A DNA stretch of 34,657 nt, from NCBI GenBank assembly GCA_023397675.1, contig JAEWTV010000127.1:1-34657 (forward strand), in the 5' to 3' direction. Positions 7,672 through 16,339 of the stretch are shown here, piece after piece. Source of the stretch: Bacillota bacterium. Lineage in GTDB: Bacteria > Bacillota > Clostridia > Acetivibrionales > JANLFN01. The first letter of the stretch is position 1. The number at the start of each line of letters is the position of its first letter. The notes beneath the pieces were generated by a model. It searched no databases. It was not told the DNA's origin and saw only the letters and a list, made by a program, of their open reading frames with translations. Made by a program: the position numbers and the translations under genes.

Positions 7672-8211
7672 ATGATAGACAAGGCTGAAATAATGGACGA
7701 AAGTGGCATACAAAGGGCAGTAACAAGAATCGCGCATGAAATTATTGAAAGAAACAAGGGAATTGAAGATGTTGTTCTCATAGGTATACAAAGAAGAGGA
7801 GTTCCGCTTGCAAAATCAATTGCCAAAAAGATTGAGGAAGTTGAAGGCAGAATGGTAGAAGTTGGAATACTCGATATAACATTTTACAGAGATGACCTGA
7901 GTATGCTTTCTGAGCATCCAGTAGTTAACAACACCGAAATTGATTTTACAATCAAAAACAAGATTATTGTTCTTGTAGATGATGTAATATATACAGGAAG
8001 AACTGTCAGATCAGCAATTGATGCAATAATGGATATAGGCAGGCCTAAGTCCATACAGCTTGCGGTACTTGTTGACAGAGGTCACAGGGAACTGCCCATA
8101 AGAGCTGACTATGTAGGTAAAAATGTTCCAACATCAAAGAATGAAATAGTTCATGTGAAACTTGAACAGTTTGATGGAATAAATATGGTTACAATAAGTG
8201 ATGTAGAGTAG
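7672..8211 (+). CDS. pyrR: PyrR, bifunctional pyr operon attenuation regulator / uracil phosphoribosyltransferase
   Basis: RNA-binding regulator of the pyrimidine operon with a type I phosphoribosyltransferase fold. The PRPP motif VLVDDVIYTGRTVR (Asp103-Asp104) is intact, as are IGIQRRGVPLA and the C-terminal LVDRGHRELPIRADYVGKN block. The 179-residue length matches the family. ATG at 7672 is preferred; the GTG at 7663 is only one base after GGAG (7658-7661) and is not usable with it. The gene's own leader carries the PyrR site, so autoregulation is expected. Unlike Bacillus subtilis, no second PyrR site follows it; a leader-peptide-type attenuator is found instead. Confidence 0.96.
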   Translation: MIDKAEIMDESGIQRAVTRIAHEIIERNKGIEDVVLIGIQRRGVPLAKSIAKKIEEVEGRMVEVGILDITFYRDDLSMLSEHPVVNNTEIDFTIKNKIIVLVDDVIYTGRTVRSAIDAIMDIGRPKSIQLAVLVDRGHRELPIRADYVGKNVPTSKNEIVHVKLEQFDGINMVTISDVE

Positions 8212-8255
8212 TTACCAAGGAAATTAAAATAAATATGGAAGGGGAAGAGATTGTT

Positions 8256-8363
8256 ATGAAAAATACAGAATTAATTAAACTTATTAAAATAAATATCAAT
8301 AATCCTTTCTCTTTTATTTTTAATAAACGACTTTTTAATATTTGTTTTGGGTTTAATAAATAG
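8256..8363 (+). CDS. Putative PyrL-like leader peptide upstream of pyrB
   Basis: A 35-codon ORF, not previously named as far as I know, lying between pyrR and pyrB. ATG 8256 has a purine-rich ribosome site (GGAAGGGGAAGAG); an in-frame ATG at 8235 is also possible. The second half is rich in Phe, Ile and Asn because its DNA is T-rich: 31 of 55 bases in 8306-8360 are T. The TAG stop at 8361-8363 lies inside the ascending stem of the terminator at 8359-8389. This is the geometry of the E. coli pyrBI leader, where low UTP makes RNA polymerase pause in the U-rich tract, the ribosome catches up and blocks the terminator hairpin. The peptide itself need have no function. The ORF and hairpin are seen; the mechanism is inferred. 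Confidence 0.65.
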   Translation: MKNTELIKLIKININNPFSFIFNKRLFNICFGFNK

Positions 8364-8389
8364 TAGGGATTATCCTTACTATTTTTTTT
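8359..8389 (+). terminator. Terminator (attenuator) between pyrR and pyrB
   Basis: AATAGTA (8359-8365) pairs with TACTATT (8377-8383), extended by GGG with CCT to 10 bp around a 5-base loop, followed by eight T residues. The leader ORF stop codon is inside the 5' arm, so a ribosome at the stop would prevent the hairpin. Confidence 0.88.
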
Positions 8390-8429
8390 GTAGCAAATAA
8401 ACAAAAATAATTGTATTCGGGGTGGTGTC

Positions 8430-9368
8430 ATGGGTTTAAAATCAAAAGATCTGCTTGGGTTGAAGGATTTATCCGCAGAAGAAATACTACAAATAATCGA
8501 TACTGCAAAAGCCATGAAGCATGTTGTGAAATCAAATAACAAGAAGACAGCTCATTTACAGGGTAAATCAATTACAACTCTGTTTTATGAAAACAGTACA
8601 CGTACAAGGCTGTCATTCGAGCTTGCTTCAAAGTATATGGGAGCTGTAGCCGCAAACATTTCCGCATCTTCGAGCAGCGTCTCAAAAGGTGAAACCCTGA
8701 TTGATACAGGTAAGACAATAGATGTTATGGGAACTGATGTAATAATTATAAGACATCCAATGTCAGGTGCTCCCCACCATCTAGCCAAAAATGTAAATGC
8801 ATCGGTAATAAATGCAGGGGATGGAATGAATGAACATCCAACGCAGGCTTTGCTTGATATGTTTACAATAATTGAGAAAAAGGGCAGCCTTAAAGGGCTT
8901 AAGATTGCAATAGTCGGAGATGTATATCACAGCCGCGTTGCAAGAAGCAATATATATGGAATGACAAAGTTGGGCGCAGAGGTCAGCGTTGCAGGACCGG
9001 CAACATTGATTCCTCCGGGAATTGAAGAAACAGGAGTAAAGGTTTTCAATACCGTACAGGAAGCACTTATTGATGCTGATGTTGTCATGGGTCTGCGGAT
9101 ACAGCTTGAAAGACAGAAAAAAGGTTTATTCCCGACAATAAGGGAATACTCAAGATTCTTTGGAATAGATGAAAAACGCATGAAGCTTGCAAAGGAAGAT
9201 GCGTTGCTTCTACACCCAGGGCCTGTAAACAGAGGCGTAGAGCTTTCAACTTCTGTTGTGGACTGCGACCAGTCCTTTATAAATGAACAGGTAACAAACG
9301 GTGTGGCAGTAAGAATGGCACTGTTGTATCTTCTGACAAGGAGGGGTATAAATGAAAACATTGATTAA
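8430..9368 (+). CDS. pyrB: Aspartate carbamoyltransferase catalytic subunit
   Basis: Condenses carbamoyl phosphate with L-aspartate, the committed step of pyrimidine synthesis. Carbamoyl-phosphate motif STRTR at residues 56-60, HPTQALLD at 136-143 and HPGPVNRG at 262-269 are all intact. At 312 residues it is the catalytic chain alone; no pyrI regulatory chain gene is present, so feedback control must come from transcription. ATG 8430 follows GGGGTGGTG. The 3' end overlaps pyrC by 17 bases, implying translational coupling. Expression depends on passing the PyrR attenuator and the U-rich leader attenuator just upstream. Confidence 0.98.
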   Translation: MGLKSKDLLGLKDLSAEEILQIIDTAKAMKHVVKSNNKKTAHLQGKSITTLFYENSTRTRLSFELASKYMGAVAANISASSSSVSKGETLIDTGKTIDVMGTDVIIIRHPMSGAPHHLAKNVNASVINAGDGMNEHPTQALLDMFTIIEKKGSLKGLKIAIVGDVYHSRVARSNIYGMTKLGAEVSVAGPATLIPPGIEETGVKVFNTVQEALIDADVVMGLRIQLERQKKGLFPTIREYSRFFGIDEKRMKLAKEDALLLHPGPVNRGVELSTSVVDCDQSFINEQVTNGVAVRMALLYLLTRRGINENID

Positions 9369-10641
9369 AGGCGGCCATGTTATAGATCCGCATACAGGCA
9401 GAGATGGAATATTTGATATAATAATTGAAGAAGGAATAATAACTGAGATAGGTGAAAACCTTGAACTGACTGTTGGTGACATAATTGAAGCCAAAGGTAA
9501 GTATGTTATACCAGGACTTGTTGATGCACACTGTCACCTGAGAGATCCCGGACTTGAATACAAGGAAGATATAGAAAGTGGTTCGAGAAGTGCGGCTGTG
9601 GGCGGTTTTACATCAATAGCCTGTATGCCAAACACAAACCCTGTTATAGATAACGAATCAGTTGTTAAATACATTTTAAACAAAGCGAAGCAGGAAGCTA
9701 TAGTGAATGTTTACCCGATAGGAGCAATTTCCAAGGGACAAAAGGGAGAAGAGCTTTCTGAAATAGGAGAGCTTAAGTTTGCAGGAGTTGTTGCAATATC
9801 AGACGACGGAAAGCCTGTAAAAAATGCTTCTCTTATGAAAAAGGCGCTACAGTATGCTTCGATGTTTGATACAATGGTAATTTCGCACAGTGAGGATATG
9901 GAGCTTTCAGATGAGGGAGTAATGAATGAAGGTGTCACTTCAACCTTGCTCGGACTGAAGGGAATACCTTCTGTTGCTGAATCTGCAGCAATAGCAAGAG
10001 AGGTACTGCTGGCAGAATACCTTAAGACAAGCATTCACATTGCACATGTAAGTACAGAAGCATCTGTTGAGATAATAAGACTTGCTAAAAAAAGAGGCGT
10101 AAAGGTGACTGCTGAAACCTGCCCTCATTACTTCTCACTTACTGAAAAGGCATGCGAAGGTTTTAACACAAATGCAAAAGTAAATCCTCCGCTTAGAACA
10201 GACAAAGACGTAGAAGCAATCAAAGAAGGACTTGCAGACGGAACAATAGATATAATTGCAACAGATCATGCACCTCACCACATAGATGAAAAAAATGTTG
10301 AGTTCAATATTGCCCTAAGCGGTATTGTAGGCTTTGAAACAGCATTTTCACTGGCTTATACCAACCTGGTAAAACCAGGCGTTATAACACTTACCGAGCT
10401 TGTAAAAAAAATGAGCCATAACCCTTCAAAAATACTAGGTTTAAGTAAAGGTACAATAGACGTAGGCAAGGCAGCAGATATAGTGATAGTGGATATCGAT
10501 GAAGAATACACTGTTGAAGTTGATAAATTCCAATCCAAGAGCAAGAACTCTCCATTCGGTGGAATGAAGCTTTATGGGAGAGTTTACTATACAATTGTTG
10601 GCGGTGAACCTGTTCTGAGGGAAAAAATACTTGTAAAATAA
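9352..10641 (+). CDS. pyrC: Dihydroorotase (class I)
   Basis: Zinc amidohydrolase that cyclises carbamoyl aspartate to dihydroorotate. The first metal motif is DAHCHLRDPG (His60 and His62); further ligands are in the ISDDGKPV, SHSED and AHVSTEAS blocks, and the catalytic Asp is in IATDHAPHH. The 429-residue length fits the Bacillus-type class I enzyme. ATG 9352 lies inside the end of pyrB after an AAGGAGGGG site, so translation is likely coupled to pyrB. Confidence 0.97.
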   Translation: MKTLIKGGHVIDPHTGRDGIFDIIIEEGIITEIGENLELTVGDIIEAKGKYVIPGLVDAHCHLRDPGLEYKEDIESGSRSAAVGGFTSIACMPNTNPVIDNESVVKYILNKAKQEAIVNVYPIGAISKGQKGEELSEIGELKFAGVVAISDDGKPVKNASLMKKALQYASMFDTMVISHSEDMELSDEGVMNEGVTSTLLGLKGIPSVAESAAIAREVLLAEYLKTSIHIAHVSTEASVEIIRLAKKRGVKVTAETCPHYFSLTEKACEGFNTNAKVNPPLRTDKDVEAIKEGLADGTIDIIATDHAPHHIDEKNVEFNIALSGIVGFETAFSLAYTNLVKPGVITLTELVKKMSHNPSKILGLSKGTIDVGKAADIVIVDIDEEYTVEVDKFQSKSKNSPFGGMKLYGRVYYTIVGGEPVLREKILVK

Positions 10642-10675
10642 TACTGGTTTGAAAAACAAGGGTGTGGAGGGTAAA

Positions 10676-11605
10676 ATGTTTATAGATAATTTGATTGAAG
10701 AAATAAAAAAGAAAAATAATCCTTCGGTTATAGGCTTGGATCCAAAGATTGAGTATGTACCAGGGTATATAAAAGACAGATGTTTCAATGAATTTGGTAC
10801 CACCTTTGAAGGTGCGGCACAGTCAATTATTGAATTTAATACAAAGCTCATAGATGCAATTTATGATATAGTTCCAGCAGTCAAGCCTCAGCTTGCATAC
10901 TATGAAATGTACGGAATAGAAGGACTTAAAGCGTTTGATGAAACTGTTAAATATGCTAAGCAAAAAGGACTTCTGGTAATAGCAGACGGAAAAAGAAATG
11001 ACATAGGAAGTACAGCACAAGCTTATTCTTCTGCTTATCTCGGTAATACAACCATTGAAAATACAAAACAAAAAGCCTTTGATGCAGATGCACTTACAGT
11101 TAACCCTTACTTAGGGATAGACGGAATAAAGCCATTTATAGATGATTGCGCAAATAATGACAAGGGAATATTCGTACTGGTTAAGACATCAAACCCATCT
11201 TCGGGACAGCTTCAGGACCTTAAGACAGAAAGCGGAAAAACAATTTATGAAACTGTCGCAGGGTATGTAGCGCAATGGGGAGAAGCCGTAAAAGGTAAAT
11301 ACGGTTACAGCAGCATAGGTGCTGTGGTTGGAGCAACCTATCCCGAACAGGCAAAAGTTTTAAGAGAAATAATGAAAAATTCATATATTCTTGTACCCGG
11401 TTACGGTGCACAGGGCGGAACTGCAAAGGATGCAGCAGCCTCCTTCAATAAAGACGGACTTGGTGCAATAGTTAATGCATCACGAAGCGTAATGTGCGCT
11501 TACAAATCAGACAAATGGAACACAAAATATGATGAAAAATCATTCGCAGAAGCCGCTAGAGCCGAGGCAATAAGGATGAGAGATGAAATTGTAAAGGCAG
11601 TGTAA
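10676..11605 (+). CDS. pyrF: Orotidine 5'-phosphate decarboxylase (subfamily 2)
   Basis: Last step of UMP synthesis. The 309-residue protein belongs to the longer PyrF subfamily. It has VIGLDPK near residue 20, VKPQLAYYEMYG, and the catalytic D-x-K-x-x-D in ADGKRNDI (Asp104, Lys106, Asp109), then LTVNPYLG and the phosphate-binding VPGYGAQGG. ATG 10676 is 5 bases after GGAGG; the in-frame TTG at 10649 has no ribosome site. The 35-base gap from pyrC indicates the same transcript. The next gene, carA, is separated by a 433-base repeat block. Confidence 0.96.
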   Translation: MFIDNLIEEIKKKNNPSVIGLDPKIEYVPGYIKDRCFNEFGTTFEGAAQSIIEFNTKLIDAIYDIVPAVKPQLAYYEMYGIEGLKAFDETVKYAKQKGLLVIADGKRNDIGSTAQAYSSAYLGNTTIENTKQKAFDADALTVNPYLGIDGIKPFIDDCANNDKGIFVLVKTSNPSSGQLQDLKTESGKTIYETVAGYVAQWGEAVKGKYGYSSIGAVVGATYPEQAKVLREIMKNSYILVPGYGAQGGTAKDAAASFNKDGLGAIVNASRSVMCAYKSDKWNTKYDEKSFAEAARAEAIRMRDEIVKAV

Positions 11606-11606
11606 A

Positions 11607-12017
11607 GTTGATAATGTACAATGTACAGTTAAAGGCATAATCAGTGTACAATTTACAGTTTACAATGTACAGTAAAAAGCGGCAAATTGTAGAGTTAAAG
11701 GCAAAGTCAATGTACAATTTACAGTGTACAATGTACAGTTAAAAGCAAAAACAGTTAACAGATGACAAGTTACGAGAAGAAAGTAAAGGTAAAATCAATG
11801 TACAATTTACAGTCTACAATGTACAGTTATAATACAAAAACAAGAAACAAAGTGCAGTTTGTAGTTGATAATGTACAGCAATTAAAGGTGTATAGTTAAA
11901 AGATCAGAAAGAGTAGTAATGAACTTAAGTCATTTTTAACTTGAAATTGAATTTGACTTTGACTTTAACTGTACACTGTAAATTGTAAATTGTACACTGT
12001 AGAAAACTGTACACTAA
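11607..12017 (+). repeat. Repeat block A (TGTACAATTTACAG family) between pyrF and carA
   Basis: The 433-base gap holds no gene. Its left two thirds contain full forward words TGTACAATTTACAG at 11645, 11711 and 11799, each followed within about 15 bases by an ACAATGTACAGT-like second word and an AAAAGCAAAA-like tail. Its right end (about 11969-12015) carries reverse-complement words such as CTGTACACTGTAAATTG and TTGTACACTGTAG. The two ends are therefore inverted relative to each other and could pair in DNA or RNA. The block splits the pyr operon in two. Confidence 0.8.
11806..11833 (+). promoter_or_regulatory. Promoter-like sequence inside repeat block A
   Basis: TTTACA, a 16-base spacer and a perfect TATAAT. 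The -35-like hexamer is part of the repeat word itself; the TATAAT arises where one copy diverges. It could drive carAB-pyrKD independently of the pyrR leader. Sequence match only. Confidence 0.35.
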
Positions 12018-12038
12018 AATACTTTTTGGGGTGATAAA

Positions 12039-13121
12039 ATGAAAGCAGTACTTGCACTTGAAGACGGAACAATGTTTTACGGCGAAAGCTTTGGAACCGA
12101 AGGAGAGATAATCGGAGAAATAGTTTTTAATACAGGAATGACCGGATATCAGGAGGTCTTGACCGATCCTTCATACTGTGGTCAGATTGTAACGATGACA
12201 TATCCTCTTATAGGGAATTACGGAATAAACATGGAAGACATAGAATCATCGCATCCGCAGGTAAGAGGCTTTATTGTACGTGAGCTTTGCCGGACTCCAA
12301 GCAACTGGAGGTCGATGGAAACACTCAATGAATATTTGAAAAGAAATAACATCATAGGACTTGAAGGTATTGATACAAGAGCGCTTACCAGAATCCTTCG
12401 TGATAAGGGAACTATGAAGGGTGTTATTTCAACTGATGTCAATTTTGACTTTAATAAAGACATTGAAAAGATAAAAGCTTATGAAATAAAGGATCCTGTT
12501 CATGCTGTAACAACAAAGGATGTAAAACACTATGAAGGCAAGGGTTACAAGGTATGCCTGCTTGACTATGGAATAAAGCAAAACATTGTAAGATCCCTCC
12601 TGAAGCGAGACTGCGATGTCTACGTATTCCCATCATGGACAAAGGCTGAAGAAATATTGAAGTACAATCCTGATGGAATAATGCTTTCGAATGGACCTGG
12701 GGATCCGCAAGATTGTGTTGAAGAAATAAACACGTTAAAACAGCTTATAGGTAAAAGACCGGTATTCGGTATTTGCCTTGGTCATCAGCTTACAGCACTT
12801 GCAAACGGTGCGAATACTGAAAAGCTCAAATACGGACACAGAGGCTGTAACCACCCTGTAAAAGATTTAAAGAAAGATATGACATATATTACTTCACAAA
12901 ACCATGGATACACGATAATTGAGGATACTCTGGATAAGAGCCGCATGGAGGTAAGTCACAGGAATATGAATGACGGTACAATTGAAGGCATCAAGTACCT
13001 TGATATGCCTTTGTTTACTGTACAGTTTCACCCTGAAGCTTCACCGGGACCAAAGGACACAGCATACCTGTTTGATGAATTCATGGATATGATGAAAAAT
13101 TGGAGGTCAAAAAATGCCTAG
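12039..13121 (+). CDS. carA: Carbamoyl-phosphate synthase small (glutaminase) subunit
   Basis: Class I glutamine amidotransferase subunit that supplies ammonia to CarB. The N-terminal CPSase small-chain domain (LALEDGTMFYG, FNTGMTGYQEVLTDPSY) is followed by the amidotransferase domain with nucleophile Cys246 in FGICLGHQ and the His/Glu of FHPEASPGP. Length 360 is normal. ATG 12039 follows GGGGTGATAAA. The 3' end overlaps carB by 8 bases. Located downstream of repeat block A, so it either depends on readthrough from pyrF or on a promoter in that block. Confidence 0.98.
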   Translation: MKAVLALEDGTMFYGESFGTEGEIIGEIVFNTGMTGYQEVLTDPSYCGQIVTMTYPLIGNYGINMEDIESSHPQVRGFIVRELCRTPSNWRSMETLNEYLKRNNIIGLEGIDTRALTRILRDKGTMKGVISTDVNFDFNKDIEKIKAYEIKDPVHAVTTKDVKHYEGKGYKVCLLDYGIKQNIVRSLLKRDCDVYVFPSWTKAEEILKYNPDGIMLSNGPGDPQDCVEEINTLKQLIGKRPVFGICLGHQLTALANGANTEKLKYGHRGCNHPVKDLKKDMTYITSQNHGYTIIEDTLDKSRMEVSHRNMNDGTIEGIKYLDMPLFTVQFHPEASPGPKDTAYLFDEFMDMMKNWRSKNA

Positions 13122-16100
13122 ACGTGAGGATGTAAAGAAAGTTCTGGTTATAGGTTCAGGTCCGATAATAATCGGTCAGGCTGCAGAATTCGATTATGCA
13201 GGTACACAGGCATGCCAGGCTTTGAAGGATGATGGAATTGAGGTTGTGCTTATAAACAGCAATCCTGCAACAATCATGACTGATACGAATATAGCCGACA
13301 AGGTTTATATAGAACCGCTTAATGCGGAAGTTGTTAAAAATATCATAGCGAAAGAGAAACCAGACAGCATATTGCCGACACTCGGCGGTCAGACTGGACT
13401 TAATCTTGCAATGGAGCTTGCTGAATCAGGTTTTCTTAAGGAAAACGGAGTCAAGCTTCTTGGAACTAAAACCGAAGCTATTAAGATGGCTGAAGACAGG
13501 CAGGAATTCAAGGACACAATGGAAAGAATCGGGGAACCCTGCATAGCCAGTAAGGTTGTAACCACAGTACAGGATGCAGTGGATTTCGCTAATGAAATTG
13601 AATACCCTGTAATCGTAAGACCTGCATATACTCTTGGTGGAACAGGCGGAGGAATTGTATACAATGAGGCAGAGCTTCGCGAAATAAGTGAAAACGGTTT
13701 GCGTCTCAGCAGAGTTACCCAGGTACTTATAGAAAAGTGTATTTCTGGCTGGAAGGAAATCGAGTACGAGGTAATGCGCGATGGAAAAGGAAATGTAATT
13801 ACCGTATGTAACATGGAAAACATTGACCCTGTTGGTGTTCACACAGGTGACAGTATAGTTGTGGCACCTTCACAAACGCTTGCAGACAAGGAATATCAGA
13901 TGCTGAGATCATCGGCATTAAAAATAATATCAGCACTCGGCATTGAAGGTGGCTGTAATGTACAGTATGCACTCCATCCGACAAGCTTTGAGTATGCGGT
14001 TATAGAGGTTAACCCAAGGGTTAGCCGTTCGTCAGCCCTTGCTTCCAAGGCTACAGGTTATCCTATAGCAAAGGTTGCAACAAAAATTGCAATAGGCTAT
14101 GGACTTGATGAAATAAAGAATGCTGTAACAGGCAAGACCTACGCTTGTTTTGAGCCAACACTGGATTACGTTGTAGTAAAGATTCCAAAGTGGCCATTCG
14201 ACAAATTTGTCAAGGCAAAAAGAACTCTCGGAACCCAGATGAAGGCTACCGGAGAAGTAATGTCCATAAGCAGCTCGTTTGAAGCTGCCCTTATGAAGGC
14301 CATACGTTCACTTGAACTTGGACTCTTCACACTTGAACAGGACATTTATAAAAAGCTTGATACTGATGAAATCATCAAGAAGCTCAATGATGTAAATGAT
14401 GAAAGAATGTTTGTAATAGCCGAAGCACTAAGAAGAGAAGTACCAATTGAAAAAATCTTTGACATAACTAAAATAGATGAGTTCTTCCTTTGTAAATTCA
14501 AGGCTCTTGTAAATATGGAAGAAAAGCTTAAGACACTGACACTTGAAACACTTGATAAAGAAACCCTTAGAAAAGCCAAAAAGATGGGCTTTACTGACAG
14601 AATAATTGCAAAATACACCGGTTCAGATAAAAATGAAGTAACCAAAAAGCGTAAAGAGCTTAATATAACTGCAGTTTATAAGATGGTTGATACGTGTGCG
14701 GCTGAATTTGAGGCGGTTACACCATATTATTACTCAACCTACGACGAGCACACAGAAGTAAAGGAAACAAACAATAAAAAGGTGCTTGTTATAGGCTCAG
14801 GGCCAATAAGGATAGGGCAGGGAATTGAATTTGACTACTGTTCAGTTCATTCGGTGTGGGCACTCAGAGAACAGGGCTATGAAACCATAATTGCAAACAA
14901 CAACCCTGAAACTGTTAGTACCGACTTTGACACTGCCGACAGGCTTTACTTCGAACCTTTAACACCTGAGGATGTAGAAAATATTATTGAAGCAGAGAAG
15001 CCGGAGGGTGCAATAGTTCAGTTCGGTGGACAAACAGCTATTAAGCTTACAAAACACCTTAGTGACATAGGTGTAAAGATATTCGGAACCGAGCCAAAGT
15101 ATGTTGATGCAGCTGAAGACAGGGAAATATTTGACCAGGTGCTTGAAGATGTTGGAATTCCAAGACCTGCAGGAAAAACAGTATATACTCTTGAAGAAGC
15201 CATAAAAGCTGCAAATGAGCTTCAATATCCTGTACTTGTAAGACCTTCATATGTACTTGGTGGACAGGGAATGGAAATTGCCTACAACGACAAGGATGTT
15301 GTAGAATTCATGGAGATAATAAACCGTGTAAAGCAGGAACATCCGATACTCATAGACAAATACATGATGGGTAAGGAAATAGAAGTGGACGCGATATGCG
15401 ACGGTGACGAGATACTCATACCTGGTATAATGGAACATCTTGAAAGAGCCGGTGTTCACTCGGGTGACAGTATTTCGGTATATCCAACACAAACCATATC
15501 TTCAAGGATAAAAAGACAGATAGTGGATTACACTGAAAAGCTTGCAAAAGCACTACATGTAATCGGTTTGGTAAATATACAATATGTGCTTTACAATAAT
15601 CAGCTGTATGTTATAGAGGTAAACCCTCGTTCAAGCCGTACAGTACCATATATAAGTAAGGTTACGGGTATCCCAATGGTTAACCTGGCTACAAAGATAA
15701 TGACAGGCAAAAAGCTTAAGGACTTTAACTTCGGAACTGGCCTGTATCCTGAAGCTGATTATGTTGCTGTAAAGGTTCCTGTGTTCTCATTTGAAAAGTT
15801 GCACGACGTTGATATAAGCCTTGGACCTGAAATGAAGTCAACTGGTGAAGTTCTTGGAATTGCAAAGACCTTCCCAGAAGCTTTGTACAAAGGTATTACA
15901 GCATCGGGAATAAAGCTTCCTAAGAAGAGCGGCGGAATTCTCATGACTGTACGTGATACAGACAAGCCGGAACTTTTGCAGATTGCCGAAGCCTTTGAAA
16001 AGTATGGCTTTGAGTTATATGCTACAGGTAAGACTGCAAACATGCTCAATATGCATGGGGTTGCCACAAATGCTGTTAAAAAGATTGATGAAGGCGCACC

Positions 16101-16326
16101 AAACATACTTGATCTTATACAGTCAGGTAAAATAAGCCTTGTTATAAATACTGCAACAAAAGGAAGAAAGCCAGAAAGAGACGGCTTCAAAATAAGAAGA
16201 AAATCAGTTGAATTATCAATACCATGTTTGACATCACTTGATACAGTAAAAGCTGTACTTGAATGTCTCAAACTTGGTAAGGAAATAAAGGATCTTGATG
16301 TAGTCAACTTAAGTGTATTTGACTAA
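13114..16326 (+). CDS. carB: Carbamoyl-phosphate synthase large subunit
   Basis: Makes carbamoyl phosphate from bicarbonate, ammonia and two ATP. The 1070-residue protein shows the internal duplication of the family: two ATP-grasp halves, each opening with a KVLVIGSGPI motif (residue about 10 and about 556), and each carrying a YPVxVRP block. A C-terminal MGS-like allosteric domain follows (about 940 onward). ATG 13114 follows TGGAGG inside the end of carA. It serves pyrimidine and possibly arginine synthesis; its place in the pyr operon suggests pyrimidine control dominates. Confidence 0.98.
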   Translation: MPRREDVKKVLVIGSGPIIIGQAAEFDYAGTQACQALKDDGIEVVLINSNPATIMTDTNIADKVYIEPLNAEVVKNIIAKEKPDSILPTLGGQTGLNLAMELAESGFLKENGVKLLGTKTEAIKMAEDRQEFKDTMERIGEPCIASKVVTTVQDAVDFANEIEYPVIVRPAYTLGGTGGGIVYNEAELREISENGLRLSRVTQVLIEKCISGWKEIEYEVMRDGKGNVITVCNMENIDPVGVHTGDSIVVAPSQTLADKEYQMLRSSALKIISALGIEGGCNVQYALHPTSFEYAVIEVNPRVSRSSALASKATGYPIAKVATKIAIGYGLDEIKNAVTGKTYACFEPTLDYVVVKIPKWPFDKFVKAKRTLGTQMKATGEVMSISSSFEAALMKAIRSLELGLFTLEQDIYKKLDTDEIIKKLNDVNDERMFVIAEALRREVPIEKIFDITKIDEFFLCKFKALVNMEEKLKTLTLETLDKETLRKAKKMGFTDRIIAKYTGSDKNEVTKKRKELNITAVYKMVDTCAAEFEAVTPYYYSTYDEHTEVKETNNKKVLVIGSGPIRIGQGIEFDYCSVHSVWALREQGYETIIANNNPETVSTDFDTADRLYFEPLTPEDVENIIEAEKPEGAIVQFGGQTAIKLTKHLSDIGVKIFGTEPKYVDAAEDREIFDQVLEDVGIPRPAGKTVYTLEEAIKAANELQYPVLVRPSYVLGGQGMEIAYNDKDVVEFMEIINRVKQEHPILIDKYMMGKEIEVDAICDGDEILIPGIMEHLERAGVHSGDSISVYPTQTISSRIKRQIVDYTEKLAKALHVIGLVNIQYVLYNNQLYVIEVNPRSSRTVPYISKVTGIPMVNLATKIMTGKKLKDFNFGTGLYPEADYVAVKVPVFSFEKLHDVDISLGPEMKSTGEVLGIAKTFPEALYKGITASGIKLPKKSGGILMTVRDTDKPELLQIAEAFEKYGFELYATGKTANMLNMHGVATNAVKKIDEGAPNILDLIQSGKISLVINTATKGRKPERDGFKIRRKSVELSIPCLTSLDTVKAVLECLKLGKEIKDLDVVNLSVFD

Positions 16327-16339
16327 TAAGGAGGCTATG

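Noticed and set aside
8189..8542. Minus-strand ORF across the pyrR-pyrB gap
   Set aside because: Overlaps the ends of both genes and the terminator; its Leu/Ile/Phe-rich product is a by-product of the AT-rich leader.
11607..12017. CRISPR array in the TGTACAATTTACAG repeat block
   Set aside because: Repeat words are short, imperfect and irregularly spaced, intervening sequences resemble one another, orientation flips within the block and no cas genes are near.
15759..16307. Minus-strand ORF opposite the end of carB (182 codons)
   Set aside because: Antisense to the conserved MGS-like domain of CarB; Ser/Phe/Ile-rich with no recognisable motif or ribosome site.
16313..16339. GTG at 16313 as the pyrK start
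   Set aside because: It lies within carB before the AAGGAGG site at 16328-16334 that serves the ATG codons at 16337/16340.
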